Counted from the stretch's first letter, positions 11,698 through 26,705 are shown. The stretch is DNA of 64,000 bases from Phalacrocorax aristotelis (GCF_949628215.1 NC_134284.1:7305850-7369849), one strand, 5' to 3'. The notes: generated by a model not told the origin, from the sequence alone. Translations and numbers: made by a program.

Positions 11698-14380
11698 GTT
11701 AGCAACGTGCTAAGAGATTCGTGCTGAACCAGGTTGGAAACCATGGATCTGCCATGGATACCTAGTGCTTGTTATGAGGACTTCAAGGGTTGTGCCTCTA
11801 CTCAGCAGCTAGCGTGGGGACACTGTGACCTCTGAGGCAACTGTGGTTGCCGTTGCAGGAATTCTGTATATTTACAAGTCCTTCAAATGTCTGACAAGAA
11901 GATTTCTTTCTAAATGGCTTGTAATTCCCGCTTCACACACACAGTATAGCACAGAACATCTCACCTAAAGGTGCATATTCTTTAGGTGCATCCAAGTGGA
12001 CCTGGAAAGATGAGAAAACATCACCTAGTATGCCTGCCTTTTCTTGGCTTTGAGTTCCAGATTACTGCTCTCTGCTCTCAAGTCATTCATTTACTTTCTT
12101 TGTCAGCTTGCCATCTGCAAATGGAGTTAAATATAGAAACATAATGAGGGGCTGACTACGAATATTGTACATTCCTGCATATTCTTGAATGTTGTATTTT
12201 CCAAATGTCATTAATTCCCTAAGAAAACTAAGATATAAGTTGGGATAATGTCTGTCTCTGAAGGTACTCTTGCTTTGATACTGCTTTTGAGGCTGATTTT
12301 TTTGATGTGAACTTGTTTTGAGCAAGCCAGTTCATGTATTTAAACCTACGTTACCCAGCTGTGAAGCACGAACTGTGGTATTTGCGTAATTTCTCAGAGG
12401 GAAGTGGCTAATAGTAATACAGTTTTAGAAAAGGTATTGCGCATCTCAATAGTTGCAAAAAGGGGAACAGAATTCTAGATATAAAGCAGTGTTGCTTTGT
12501 GCTATTTCCAAGTATGGATTCATTATCCTAATCCTACAACTTTCTCTGAATTTCCTGAAATGTTGTGACCTTGAAAACCAACAGTCTGTGAAATTCTTCC
12601 TTCATGTTTTACTGAGTTCTGGGAATGAGAAGGCATATTTCAATTTAAACTATATAATCCTTTCTGATTATGTTTTCCTTGTTTAATAGGAACTCTTCCA
12701 ACTTTCCATTAATGTATATGCATATTCCTACATAAGCATTTTTTAGCCAAGGGAGGCTGTTTTCAGACTACAATGAATATGAAAAGACCATTACCAGACT
12801 CAAAGCAGTTAATCCTGAACTGGCCCATTTTCCAGATGGAACTTTGATATACAAAACTTCCTATTAAGATTAAGGTAAAGTTGAGTTCAGCCGAGGAACA
12901 CAAAACGCTCGCCTTATTAAGAGCTCCTTATTTCCCTATGAAAGACTACAGTCATTGTGTTCCTACTAGTAGGTCTCATTTTGCCTGTTAGAGGTTTTCC
13001 AGTCTGGGGCTGTGAGCCAAATGCCTACCCTAACTTTTCACCACTTTGTGCCATGCTTATTCTTGACTGTACATGCTTTTGAACGTACTTCCTTTTGACA
13101 GATTAAAGACTAAGGCCCATGGATATATACATTTTACATGAGCATGGGTTTTTAACATCACCTTAATCAGTTTGTTTATTAAAATTCTTATTCATAACAC
13201 CTGTAGTGATCATCTGTGGTGAGCACATGTAGAGATACAATGCCATGAGCAAAAGTGGCAGGTTAGAAACCTCAGCAGTCCTTAACTACTCACTGAGGAC
13301 CTTAAACCCTATTTCAGAAGTAATCAGGAAGCCTGAAACACCTAGAAATCCTCAGGGATTCAGGCTTGCAATTCACGTTTGAGAAATGCAGTTAAGGACT
13401 CTGACACATGACTTCGGGCAAACCTGGCTACAGTCATGCAATACCCTCACTCTCCCTTCTGCCCCTTTTGCAGATGGCTCCCCGTGGCAGAGCTGGCAGA
13501 ACGGAACATTGCAGCTCCAATTCACAATTGGGCAAATTAACATAAACAATAAGACAAAAATCGTGCTTAGATGCTTTTGAGTGTCAACTAGAAAAGTTGA
13601 AATGTTCTGGTTTTGCTCTAAGGCCAGTAACAAACAGCTGGGGGCTGAGACAATAACATCTTAAACTGCTGCAGCTGTTTACTTGGTAAACGTGAGCCAG
13701 GTCCCTCAAGTCAAATTTTATTTTTTCTCAAGAATATGTCAGTACACTTTCCACTTATTAAATTTAGTGACCTAACTGCTCAAAATTAACTCATGTTTTT
13801 GTATGCCTAAGTCAACAGAGGAACCAGAATGCACCACTTGCTTTTCAAAGGATAGTTATTAGGACTTTCTGAAAAATCAGTCCCTATTTAAAGTGTTAGA
13901 GGTCGTCACCAGTAAGTCACTATTCATTTTGGAAGTTATATTGGAAACTATTTAAGTTATAGTTGGCAAATGTATCATAAATTCATATTGGAAAATAGTT
14001 TGCCTGCATAGAAATACTTCAACAGAATCTGCCAATTTTTGTCAAACTTTGGCAGCACACACGTGCTTACAGATTTTGGAATTTGCCTTAAAGGCACGTT
14101 TTCATCGTGCCTGTTTTCCTTGTAGCTCCCCTGGTTGGCACCCTGCCTGGCAGAATTCTGCAGCATGAAGCCTCAGGCCCTCCAGGCTCACAGCAGAGCT
14201 AGCTGCACTAGGGTGTAGAATTTTACTGTGTGGATGCCCAAGCAAAATATTTCATATCATGGGACCCTTCAAAATACCAACTTCTCAGTCTGAAAGTTAA
14301 GTAGACTTTTCTTAAGTTCTTATTAATGAACAGCTGATGTTCAAGTTCGTCGATGTGCTTAGTAAGGCAGCAAAATAGTT

Positions 14381-14418
14381 TACACTTCTTATATATACAC
14401 TTATATATAAGAAGTGTA
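14381..14418. repeat. 38-bp near-perfect palindrome
   Basis: The 17-bp arms at 14381-14397 and 14402-14418 (TACACTTCTTATATATA and its complement) are perfect, with a CACT loop. A third copy of the TACACTTCTTA segment follows at 14424-14434. AT-rich palindromes of this kind can extrude as cruciforms. No coding or RNA-gene context is visible. Confidence 0.9.
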
Positions 14419-17400
14419 TAGCATACACTTCTTACATGCGTGCTCCCTGTTCTTCACTGAAGCAAAGCAAAGATTTGGTAAGAAGCACAGACAGCTATTA
14501 GCTCACCCGGTAGACCCTGCTTACAGCATTCACTTGCTCCAGTTTCTAGGAGTGAGCTAAGCAAAAAGCAAGGCAAACCTCTGCATCCTGTTCAGGTGTC
14601 AAATTTGTCACCACTGAAAAGTAGCTGACATACCGACAGTTCTTCAGGTTTACATTTGATTTGGCTGAGCTCTTTCTCATTTGGCACACGCACAGCAAAC
14701 CCCAGGAATATGAGACTTTTGGTGCAGATGCCATAGGTCTGGTCATGAGGTAGAAGGTGGCCAGTGCAGTATGTGGCTGGCTTCCTTTGTTGCTAGAATA
14801 TATTACAGCCTATCTTTCGCAATAAGTTAGGAAAGGTTTGGGGTGCTAAACAGCTACAGGGACAGAGCTCTGGTTTATCTGCATGAAGCAGAGCTTTTCC
14901 AGGATGTCAATATTTTGGCAGACCTATCTGACTAATACTGCACCATAAGCTGTAATTACTCAGTTCTGATCTTCCTCACTGTGTCTTCTGGACTGAAGTA
15001 GTATAGGGCAGCTAACCTGCCTACTGATTAATTCTTAAAACTTCCCTAGGAGATTTCTTTTTTTTCTTTCTCCCTAATTTCATGGGATGCCAAGTATCTG
15101 TTCCCTTTAGTCCAGTAAGGGTTTGGGGTTTTTTTTTTTAATCTTATTAGCATTTTCCATGTCACCTCTGTGACTTCATTGTTTAAGATAAATTCAGGTG
15201 TGCAGAAGAGGTGTTGATTTATCTAATAACATTAAATGAATAACCTGGTTTGTTTAAACTCTCAAACAAAAAAAAAACCCCACTGTTGTTGACACAATAA
15301 CCAGATGGTTATTGCCTTGCCATGAGGTCAGGATTTACAATTTTTTAACCACTGAAGAGGTGGGATTCTAGGAAGGCTTCTCAGTAGTGAGGTGTAGAGG
15401 GGAAAGAGGAGGGAGGAGGAAGAAAAGGGTAAGGCAGAATACCCAACTAGTTTTGAAGAGACCCTGCTAAGCTGAGAACAGAGGGGTCTGATGTAGTATC
15501 TGAGACAGTGGGAGACAAGGCCCAGTGACAGGAATTTGCTTCCGTCCCACGATGTGAAGGTGTGGGTGGATGGTCACATGTGGCTGAGTAGCTGTGTGAC
15601 AGTTAGGCTCTACAGGTTGATCAAGCACATGATTTTTGCTCACCTTGTTTGCAGAGTTAGTTAAACTGCCTAGACGAGGCACTGGATAAAGGAAGTGTAT
15701 CTAAATGAATAAAGAAGATGGTAGAAATGAAAATGGCAACTTAACATAAATCAGAATTTCTAGCATCCAGGTATGTATTGGCTACTTCTCTGCACTCCAC
15801 AGCTAAGCTTTGACAAAATAAACATGTCTACAGATGTATGATTATGGTTACACATGTATTTGATATGCATATGATATGCAGGAGCGCACCAGAAAAGAAA
15901 ATACTGTCAATAGATCCTCAGGTTGATATTTATGTGCTGCACAACAATTGTTGTTTTTGCTTCCGTGATGCACATGCAGGAACTGTTGACCTAATGGAAA
16001 AATGTAGAGGCCATGGAAACATTACTACAGAGCAGCCTACAAGTCCTTTTTCCGGAATAAAACGAGCAAAGGAAAATCATGCAGGACAACACAACCCCAG
16101 ATTAGCTTCAGTACACTTTGATGCTGATGTATCTGGAAGAGGAAGTTTCCATTTAGGCTTTGAGTTAGGAATCAGTGAGTTCATCTGTCTGGCAGAACTG
16201 CAAACAGTTCAAATTTCACAGTGCAACATTTCTGAATGGCAGCAGGGAAAATTTTAATTTATTATATTGGCTAATGGCAGATCCTTTTTTGAAAAGCAAT
16301 GAATATTTGCACAAGTTCCTCAAAGCGATGAAGCAAACTTTAGTGCTCAAAAAAAAAACCAGGCATGGGGAGGAAAAAAAGTATAATATGCCCCTAGTAA
16401 TAAAACAAGAGTTCCTTTGAAATCGTGTTTAGTAGCTAGTCAGAAAGTTTCTCAGAGTAGTAATACCCTTGTGTATGCTAAGCATTGTTATGGCAGCAGT
16501 CAGCAGATGATGCGGTTTACTCTTATGTACTCAATGTCCTTCCTTCATTAAAAGTTGCACCGTTTTTAGTTTTGTCACCCAGCTTCTTAGAGGTGGCATT
16601 GCAGCTGCAAAGCTGTCTTTTAATCTCCTGACTAGTGTCCATGCTTGAGAACCGAGCGCCAGTACACTCTTTGATATTTTTGAGAATTTAACTGTGTTGC
16701 TGAAAATTACCTTTGCTCAAATGCTGGTACACCAATGGTATATAAAACCAAGCCACTAATAAAATCCTGACTCACCTAAATTGACCAATATGAAAGCAGA
16801 GCTCTAAATCTCTGTTACTGGTTAACATAGAGGAATGAAGCAACAAAATTAAGGCACTTCCGTGAGGTCATGGCTCCTTATGAACAGTCGTGATATCAGC
16901 ATCTGAACAAAGTCTGTATGATTCCGATAATTCCCAATTTGCTTTTAGAAAAATTAATTTGTCTTGACTCCTCAAGTCGTTAAAGAGGAGAATCTCTATA
17001 TATCCATGAGTCCACCACTGCACCTTTAAGTGGACTTGCTTTTAAATACACACACACGTATACACTTTCAGTTTTTGACAATTAGCCTGAGTCTATTTTT
17101 ACGTTTATTTTACAGTTAATTTAAGATTAAGACTGAGGATGAATGAAAATAAACAATGGCCAAATTTAGCTTTGTAGGAAAGTCCTGACTGAAATATATA
17201 GACATTACAGCATGGCAGAAAAGTTGGCACATTCAAACTCTGCCCAACCAGAGCTGTTTCAGAGCATGTTACAAGGCCAGCGTTATCAGAGAGCTTCCTT
17301 CAGGGTCCAGCTAAAGTGGAAAAGGATTTCTTTTTAGGCAGTGGGAGTAGAGGAAAAGAGGTGTGGAGGAGGAAGAAGAGATTTATAAGTAATTTTTCAC

Positions 17401-18273
17401 AATACTTTTTGATTTTCTATATTCTTTTCTGTTTGAATAAAGGTGCCTTTTCTTCATGTCTTCTGCAGTACGCACATTCTGTCCAGCAGAGGTGAGAAAT
17501 AAGTAAAATTCTGATGGCTTTGGTCATGTTATATATCTGGCATAAACTTCATCTGGACAAAGCTCATCTTTGAGGAAAGAATGGACTTATCTGATGAAAA
17601 GCTCATGATTGTAACATCAAGCCAAGACGTGATCAGTAGGCGTTTATTGTATGTGGCTCTTATCATTGTACACTTCTGCCTCTCATCCCATGGGTCTCTT
17701 ATTTTTTAACCTCTCTTTTCAGTGCCTGTATGTCAACTGTTTTCTTCAGAGATAGCCTGTGGCACAGAATAATTTCCAGCTTGTTGCCGAGTTACTCTGG
17801 CACAGGATTTCCTGTGCAGCCTGAACCCCTCTCACAGTTAAAGCCAAACGGGTCACTGTTGGAATACTACGTAATTGTTAGAAGTGAAAATTAGTATCAT
17901 TAAAGTTTTCAGGGGAAGGAGGGTGGGAGGTATCTGTATTACCTTATCAGTTCAATGGAACTCAGTGGAAAAGCACAAGCACCATGTTTCTCTAAAAACT
18001 AAATTCCCATTATTTTCACTGGTACAAAATCAGTGTATTCAACTTCCCCCCTCCCCCAGTATGTTTCAAAACTGAACTTATGATATAAAAGCAGTCCAAG
18101 TAGGTTCTTACAAAGTGCGTTTTATAGGTATGCGGGTGATCTGGCAGCATTTTCCTACCTACCCCTACCTGGGCCTCTTATTGACGAACTAATTTACTCC
18201 ACCTACTTCTAATGCTATTCCAGGGGTATTTTAAACAGAAAGATTAATCAAATGAACGTATTTTAACAAGACT

Positions 18274-18279
18274 TTTATT
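18274..18279 (-). promoter_or_regulatory. PRKD1: Poly(A) signal AATAAA of PRKD1
   Basis: This canonical hexamer on the minus strand lies about 750 nt after the PRKD1 stop codon. U-rich sequence follows downstream (TTTGATTAATC and TTTCTGTTTA). It is the best candidate for the main cleavage signal. Further AATAAA matches occur deeper in the AT-rich flank, so alternative longer 3' ends cannot be excluded. Confidence 0.6.
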
Positions 18280-18433
18280 GAAAACATACACAAAGTCAAC
18301 AAGTTATTTAGCTTCTGAATGTACATATTAGGGAATATTCATATTAGAGAAGGGTATTTTAAGAAATGGGAAGTACAACCAACATATGCTGTAGTTTACA
18401 TTACTAAGGCATTTAGGCTTAAGAGCAGGTTAC

Positions 18434-18487
18434 AGTGTGTGTCTGTGTGTGTATCTATATACACAAACGCACAAACACATACACACA
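18434..18487 (-). repeat. TG/CA self-complementary tract in the 3' UTR
   Basis: A GTGTGTGTCTGTGTGTGTAT run is followed at once by ATACACAAACGCACAAACACA-type sequence. The two halves can fold into an imperfect long stem in the PRKD1 3' UTR. It probably arose from a microsatellite. Confidence 0.7.
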
Positions 18488-18659
18488 GGTTATCTGATTT
18501 GAAACTGTACAGTGCTATGCAAGTCATTATTTTTTGCTTTTTCTATTTTTTTGATGCTAAATTAAGCTTTTATGCAAAAGGTAGAGTTGTTCACAGAACA
18601 GCAGTTATAATCTACTCTTCAAGAGTTTGCTTACAATTACAATACTAACGATGCACAAA

Positions 18660-18679
18660 CCCCACCCCACCCCACCCCC
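18660..18679 (-). other. PRKD1: G-quadruplex motif in PRKD1 3' UTR
   Basis: On the sense (minus) strand the order is G5-T-G4-T-G4-T-G4. Four guanine tracts joined by single-nucleotide loops are the class expected to form the most stable parallel quadruplexes in RNA or DNA. It lies about 350 nt after the stop codon. A regulatory effect on mRNA is inferred only. Confidence 0.85.
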
Positions 18680-19026
18680 GATCTTCATGGGAAAGTTCTC
18701 TCTTACCAAAATGAGGCTCAAGTAAGAAAAACACTAGTTTGCAAAGGCACCGTGGAGACAGGTTTTAATACATTAAATACAACATGAATCATTCACAATA
18801 ACAAGTTTAGTGTTTCTGGGAACTTTTGTAAATACAACACAGTTGGTCACACAAAAATGTTTCTGTTGATTTGTCTTGGCAACTCAGATACATCAACAGT
18901 GTAACAGCATAACAGCTTTGTTCCCATCTGACAGAAAATAATGGCAGTTCTGCAAGGCAAATGTTAAACCTGACCGTATGTATTTATTAATTCCACAGTG
19001 TTTTGACAGATTATAGGGGATGCAAC

Positions 19027-19245
19027 TTAAAGGATGCTGACACGCTCACTGAGGGCTTTCATTTCTGTTTCTTCTAGCTTGGTGTTTTCATTATGGTTAG
19101 CACTTGGACTGATCAGGTGTGCTGGATACTGCAATCCATGTTCTCCTGAATACTGTTCCCATCGGGAGTCATCACTTTCATGGGTGATGTAACGTTCCCC
19201 CATTTTACATTCAAGTTCCCTTAAATCTAACCAGGTTTGATAGTC
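19027..19245 (-). CDS. PRKD1: PRKD1 exon 18 (last coding exon, C-terminal tail)
   Basis: The exon encodes 72 residues and the TAA stop, matching human PKD1 residues 841-912. It opens with [12 protein letters not shown], the end of the kinase catalytic core region, and continues with [11 protein letters not shown]. It ends ERVSIL. The serine of VSIL corresponds to the autophosphorylation site S910, and the tail is a PDZ-binding motif. The VSIL ending separates PKD1 from PKD3, whose C-terminus differs. The acceptor reads TTTGTTTCAG before GAC, in phase 0. The middle of the tail ([13 protein letters not shown]) differs from mammals but keeps the same length. Confidence 0.98.
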   Translation of the reverse strand, partial: DYQTWLDLRELECKMGERYITHESDDSRWEQYSGEHGLQYPAHLISPSANHNENTKLEETEMKALSERVSIL

Positions 19246-21556
<2,311 letters not shown>

Positions 21557-24337
21557 TTAAAAAACAGCAGTTTAAATATATTTGTTTCAACTGGGGCATA
21601 CAGAGAGATAGACATGACAGTTGTAAAAAGAGGACAGTCATCCCTCCTTACTCCAGCTTTTTACAAACCACAGTCAATGGTGATGCCTCTGGAGGTACCC
21701 ATGCAACCCTCCCTACCGGGATTACAACTGCTTTACTGGACAGTTGCCTGCCACCTAGTATATTGTCCACCTCTGTGTGTTCATTTGCAGGCATGCAGCA
21801 AAGTCTGAAGATAATTCTCACTCATGTCAGATGGATGTCGTTGCCAGCTAGATATTGAAGGAGCTGAATAATCACCTTGCCTGTTTTAAGAGCAGGAAAT
21901 GGGACAGAATTCTTTAAAGTGGTACATCTTTGCTATTTTTTACCAGGATATCATGCAATCCAAGAAAAGCTGCTTTGCAAGCGTAAGAGTTCTGAGTATC
22001 AGAAGTCAAGATGCAGGCGATCCGTACTGGCAAGAGACGGACAGTGCTGTGTAGGTTAAAGCAGAAGCTAGGGAGTTCAGTACAGATGGGCTGAGTGCTG
22101 GAACTGAAGGAACAAAGGATCTCCTTAGGAATCTGGAATAGTCTGTTAATGCGAAAATTCTGAATTTAACTGGTATTAAATAAATTTTAGAGGTTCAGAC
22201 ACTGATACGGTTCTGTGGGACTATTCAAAGGAAATAAGGAAAGATCCTGGTTATTCTCTCTCTTCCGGCTTACAGAAAAGCGATCCTGCCCTGTAGTGTC
22301 CTGACAGCCACTATCTAACGTAACTTGGTCTGGGTACAGTTCATACAAGATGTATTAACAGTAAGATTAATGTTGACTCAATTTCAGAATTTAAAATAAA
22401 ATTATGGTAATTAATAGTTTGATGATTACTTTTTGAGTTGTACTGTTTAAAAACACTGGAGATAAAAAAATTTGGAAGGTATTTAGTTTAGACATACAAC
22501 TCAAGTGTGATTCACGGGACCAAACTGGGGCACCAAATGTTAGGAAATTGAATTTTCTGTCTAGGAAGATAAAGCAGTTTTGAGGGAAGGGGAGCAACTA
22601 AGCTGTATTTTAAATTAAATTTTATGAATTTTCACTAGAGACTGATTTTTGTTTTAAATCAGGTTTTAAGTAATCCTTATGAGATGTTATAGGAGCTTGA
22701 TAAAATTTGACAATATTCCTCTGTAAAATCAATACTGCAATAAATGCAGAGAGTTAAGAAAGACCACCTACGGTCTACACATCATCTACAGAAATCCAAC
22801 AAGGAAGCAACCTGTATGCAAACTCTGGGATGATGGTACTGCTTTTCCTAACACTTTTTTGGGCTCCTGTTTACTTCCCATGACTTAAGGTTTGCATAAG
22901 TAGCCAGCTGATGGCTTATCAAGTTCCAGGAGCTGGAGACTTTGCTAAAGGAGATAAACTAGCCAACTGCTCCAGTAGCATGACTACGGGTCATTCAGAT
23001 AGGTAATCATTCAGCAGAATCCCCAACAGGAAGATTCAAATGCAGCTTTAAAAAGCTGTATGTCCCCTTGATTTTAAGAAAGCTTGTTCTTTAGTTGTGT
23101 TTTACTGGAAAGACCCTCCAGAGTGCTTATGGCAGTTTATTAGTGTGGCAAATAATTAACTGTAGCAACGACACAGTAACAGTTTTCATCCTAAGTACCA
23201 AATTAACCCATGCTAATGACAGTTTTCATAGGAATGACTGCTTTAACTCAATTAGAATACAACCCACGCATTAACACAGAGGTTTACGAAATATCTGAAA
23301 ACCCTATTATGAACCTACCATTCATTTAGTCCTACCATACAGACTTTAGCTTTCCACATAAGTTATAAAAAAGAAATCACCTTAAGAATATCAAGAAAAC
23401 CAGTGACAAATTAACAATAAATTTATACTTGGTCCAGAATTTTTAAAGTATACCCATAATATTAGCTGCTTTTACAGCCATCACTTCCTAAGCCCTGTAT
23501 TCTTCCAAGTATAGCTCTATTAATTAGTGGTATAAATTTTTCATATACATAAACTCCTTTCCTATTGCTGTCAGTACAGCTTGGTTGACAAATACTGTAG
23601 TATACATGCAGTTATTTTGGCAAAAAAAATTAATTTTCAGCTGGCAGAGCTTATTATTTTCAGGGACATGGATTCAAGAAATCTTTGGCAATTATAAGCT
23701 GCACCTTTACAAGAGAGGTTTTCTAATACTATCTACCCTAGCAAACTTGTAAGTAGAGCCAAGACCTTAGTTTAAACAGGTAGTTAAAAATTTACTGAGG
23801 TAGAGAACATCTTTGAGCTATAACATGCATTTAACCTCCTCATACTTAATGCTTACTCATGTGACTTTCTCATTAATGTGTGAAACAGAGTTTCTACCCA
23901 CATTATGCTGAAACAAGTCTACATAAATACTGGCTTGAAGGCATCTGTGGTATTTATTTCTTACTCAAAAGCAGTGTAACAGGCACACTGTGATAAAACC
24001 TAATGCATGGCAGAAATTGCAGTGTTTATTCCCAGATTATTTAGTAGCATGAACTAATGTGAGGCACCTAATAGTGCACACCTCAGATAGCTCATCAGGC
24101 TAGTAGTAATAGCTGTGTTTGTAGCTTATGAAAAAAAAATTATAAATACAATGAATTATGAAAACTCCACAATGGACCAAAACACACCATGAATAATCCA
24201 AAGCTTGACACAGCATATTTTAGGACCATGCAGTTCAAAAGAACAGCCACCAGGCTGAAGACATACTAGGTAAAATACACTAACAGGCAGAGGGACAAAA
24301 TCCCTCAGGGAGTAACCTGTAGCTAAGTCAAAATAAA

Positions 24338-24612
24338 TCACAGAATCATAGAATCATTAAGGTTGGAAAAGACCTCTAGGATCATCAAGTCCAACCATCA
24401 CCCCAACACCACCATGTCCCCTAAACCATGCCCTGAAGTGCCACGTCTGTACATTTTTTGAACACCTCCAGGGATGGCGACTCCACCACCTCTCTGGGCA
24501 GCCTGTTCCAATGCCTGACCGCTCTTGCAGTGAAGAAATTTTTCCTAATATCTAATCTAAACCTCCCCTGATGCAGCTTGAGGCCATTTCCTCTCGTCCT
24601 ATTGCTAGTAAT
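24338..24612 (-). mobile_element. CR1 LINE fragment (3' end)
   Basis: The plus strand begins with ATCACAGAATCATAGAATCA, the reverse complement of the CR1 3' terminus. It continues through the characteristic GGTTGGAAAAGACCTCTAGG and CAAGTCCAACCATCACC. On the minus strand a partial frame reads [20 protein letters not shown] and [19 protein letters not shown], the extreme C-terminus of CR1 ORF2. The element is 5'-truncated near 24612, as most CR1 copies are, and is not coding. Confidence 0.92.
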
Positions 24613-25100
24613 CTTCTGAGATGATGCAAATTTGGTGGACTTGATGGTCAAAGTTGGAAACAAACAGTAATGGTGTTGAAAATAGCTCTATATTTGACAG
24701 ATGTGAAATTTAAAGCTACAAAACAGGAGAGAATTCTGTGAGCAGATTCCTCTGTATTAATATCTAGCAAAATTCCACAATGAAGTCTGAATTAAGCTCA
24801 ATTTGTCATACAGCAATTCAGTGAAATTGGAAATGTAAGCTGGGCTGACAGAACAGAAATACCAGATTGGGCAATAAAATGTTGAATGGGTGTGACAAAA
24901 CCTGGTTTTATACAAGATACCCAAAGTTTACCTCAGAAGCCACCCTCTACAGCAATGCTTTAAAATTCAATTTAGACATAGAAACACAAACTCAGTTTTT
25001 GGAGAGTATTCTTTCAAAAGACAGAAGCTATTGGAAGAAGGTGGGGAAATGCAGCTGCTTAGTGGGGGTGGAAACCAGAACTCCTTATGGAGGAATCTGT

Positions 25101-25140
25101 GAGATTGTGTGTGTGTAAACACACACATCCAGACAATCTC
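25101..25140. repeat. TG/CA hairpin with flanking arms
   Basis: GAGATTGT at 25101-25108 pairs with ACAATCTC at 25133-25140. Inside, a TG run pairs with a CA run around an AAA turn, leaving a small bulge. It is probably a microsatellite that gained self-complementarity. Confidence 0.75.
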
Positions 25141-26689
25141 TGAAAAACCTTAAAATGTAAAGTAATTGGGTTTGCTGAAGTTAGAGAAGGGATTTTGTGC
25201 ATGAGGGCTAAGACTTGGGAAAAGATGTTCACAGAAATGTTCTGAATGGATCATCAGCTGGGAAAAAAGTACACTTCTGAGAGCTACAAAAATTGAGAGG
25301 CCTTAGTTTTTATAGGTTAAGTTTTAATGGGGGAAGAGGACAGACAAAGCATTACACAAAAAAAGCGCTACAATTTCTCAGCAGAAAGAGTTGATGAGAT
25401 AATCCAGATGTTAGGACATCAGACTGACATGCTATGGAGAGAAGAGAGTCCTAGTCAATGACTAGACCACATTCCTGAGCGGCAGAGAAGAACAGAAGTG
25501 TTGATAGTGACTGAAAGACATTAGATACTCAAAAATATTATCCTCAAATGGATTCTGTCTTCTTTCTTGGCTTGTAACTGTAAATTTTTATTTTTAAATT
25601 GCTAGAAAATGCTACAGAAAAAGTAACTCAAGAAAATAAACTAACACAGACTACGCTATTATATTCATGGTATACTTTTCCTCCAAAATACAACTTATTC
25701 CCATGTTTTTGCTCTGAACGTGCCAGACTTTATTTTAATTGTATTTTTTATATAATCATGCAGTTTAAGCTATTATGGGTCATGTGTAAGACCAATAACT
25801 GAGTAAGGCACACAGAATGGGAACACTGAGGCTACTTTACCACTGTTGTCGCTTTTCCAGGCACAATTTTTAGGTATGACCTTTTGCTACCCTCTGCATT
25901 CCAGCTCCCAAATTAACACTGTTGCTTGGCAATATCAGAAAAATCATCTACTGAGCACTAAAACCAAAGCGGTGATAAACACAGCATCATTCACTCTAAT
26001 TGGTGCACTACCCATTAAATGCAAAGAAATATGTGATTTTCCTAAAAAGTAAAATATCTGAGCTTTTAATTCCTCTCTGATTGTAATAAAAATAGAAGTA
26101 AACATGGTGATAACTAAATTTAGCTATTAAACTTTTTACATGAGTAATGGTCTGAAGAGTGCTGAAATAACTACAGTTGCAAGAAGTTTTACATCCAATT
26201 TGGTGCTCTGAGCCAGAGTAGTAATCATAACCAACAAACAAAAGGCTTGAGTGCTCTTCTGCTTCCCTCGGTGTCGATTTTTGCGATAGGCATGCAAAAA
26301 TTCCTAACACTGCTTTCATTAGCCACTCTGTGACAAACTATATGCCCTTTAATAAAATCGTTTCATGGACACTGGCAATACACTTGGTTGATGATCACTT
26401 CCCTTAATCTAAACTGAAAATTGCATAACAAGGTAAAAAACCCACAACTTTTGAAAGTTATGGTTCCACTAAAAGTACAAACGCAGAGTTTCAAGCAAAT
26501 GAGTTACTGCAGTTTACGAAGCAGCTAGCTCAGGTGTGTCAGCTGCGTTTATGTTTGTGGTCCTCACCTGGCACAGTTGTGAAGTTACCCTCCTGCCTCC
26601 ATCTATTGTTTTAGGATGCCTGTCTTATCTGCCATCATTTGCTTTGGGCATCAAGCAGGATTGTTGAACAAACATTTATTTCTTTTGCC

Positions 26690-26705
26690 TTTTTTTTTTT
26701 TTTTT
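26690..26705. repeat. Poly-T run
   Basis: Sixteen consecutive thymines lie in intron 16. No retrocopy body is recognisable beside the run. Confidence 0.8.

Larger units (their letters stand above)
1..18254. other. Gene-free 3' flank of PRKD1 (intergenic)
   Basis: No protein-coding exon or RNA gene is supportable in this 18 kb. Open frames are short, start at chance ATGs, lack recognisable domains and have no matching splice-site pairs. The block holds simple repeats, three clear hairpins and several AT-rich stretches rich in TAAT, TTAATTA and forkhead-like motifs, listed separately. In mammals the 3' end of PRKD1 faces a gene desert leading to FOXG1. If synteny holds, this flank belongs to that desert and may carry distal FOXG1 enhancers. 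That is inference; FOXG1 itself is not in the window. Confidence 0.75.
18255..19026 (-). other. PRKD1: PRKD1 3' untranslated region
   Basis: This is the transcribed tail after the TAA stop at 19027-19029, running leftward to just past the AATAAA hexamer at 18274-18279. The left limit is approximate because cleavage is placed about 20 nt beyond the hexamer. The tail includes a TG/CA self-complementary stretch at 18434-18487 and a four-tract G-quadruplex motif at 18660-18679. A second AATAAA at 18983-18988 lies only about 40 nt after the stop and is less likely to be the main site. Confidence 0.65.

Noticed and set aside
15838..16257. 139-codon open frame on the plus strand in the 3' flank
   Set aside because: It is the longest intergenic frame, but it has no recognisable domain, promoter or splice context, and its composition looks random. 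Chance frames of this size are plausible in 18 kb.
18983..18988. AATAAA about 40 nt after the stop codon as the main poly(A) signal
   Set aside because: It would give an unusually short 3' UTR; kept only as a possible minor site.
24421..24663. 80-residue minus-strand frame with [15 protein letters not shown]
   Set aside because: This is the end of CR1 ORF2 running into unique sequence, not a host gene.
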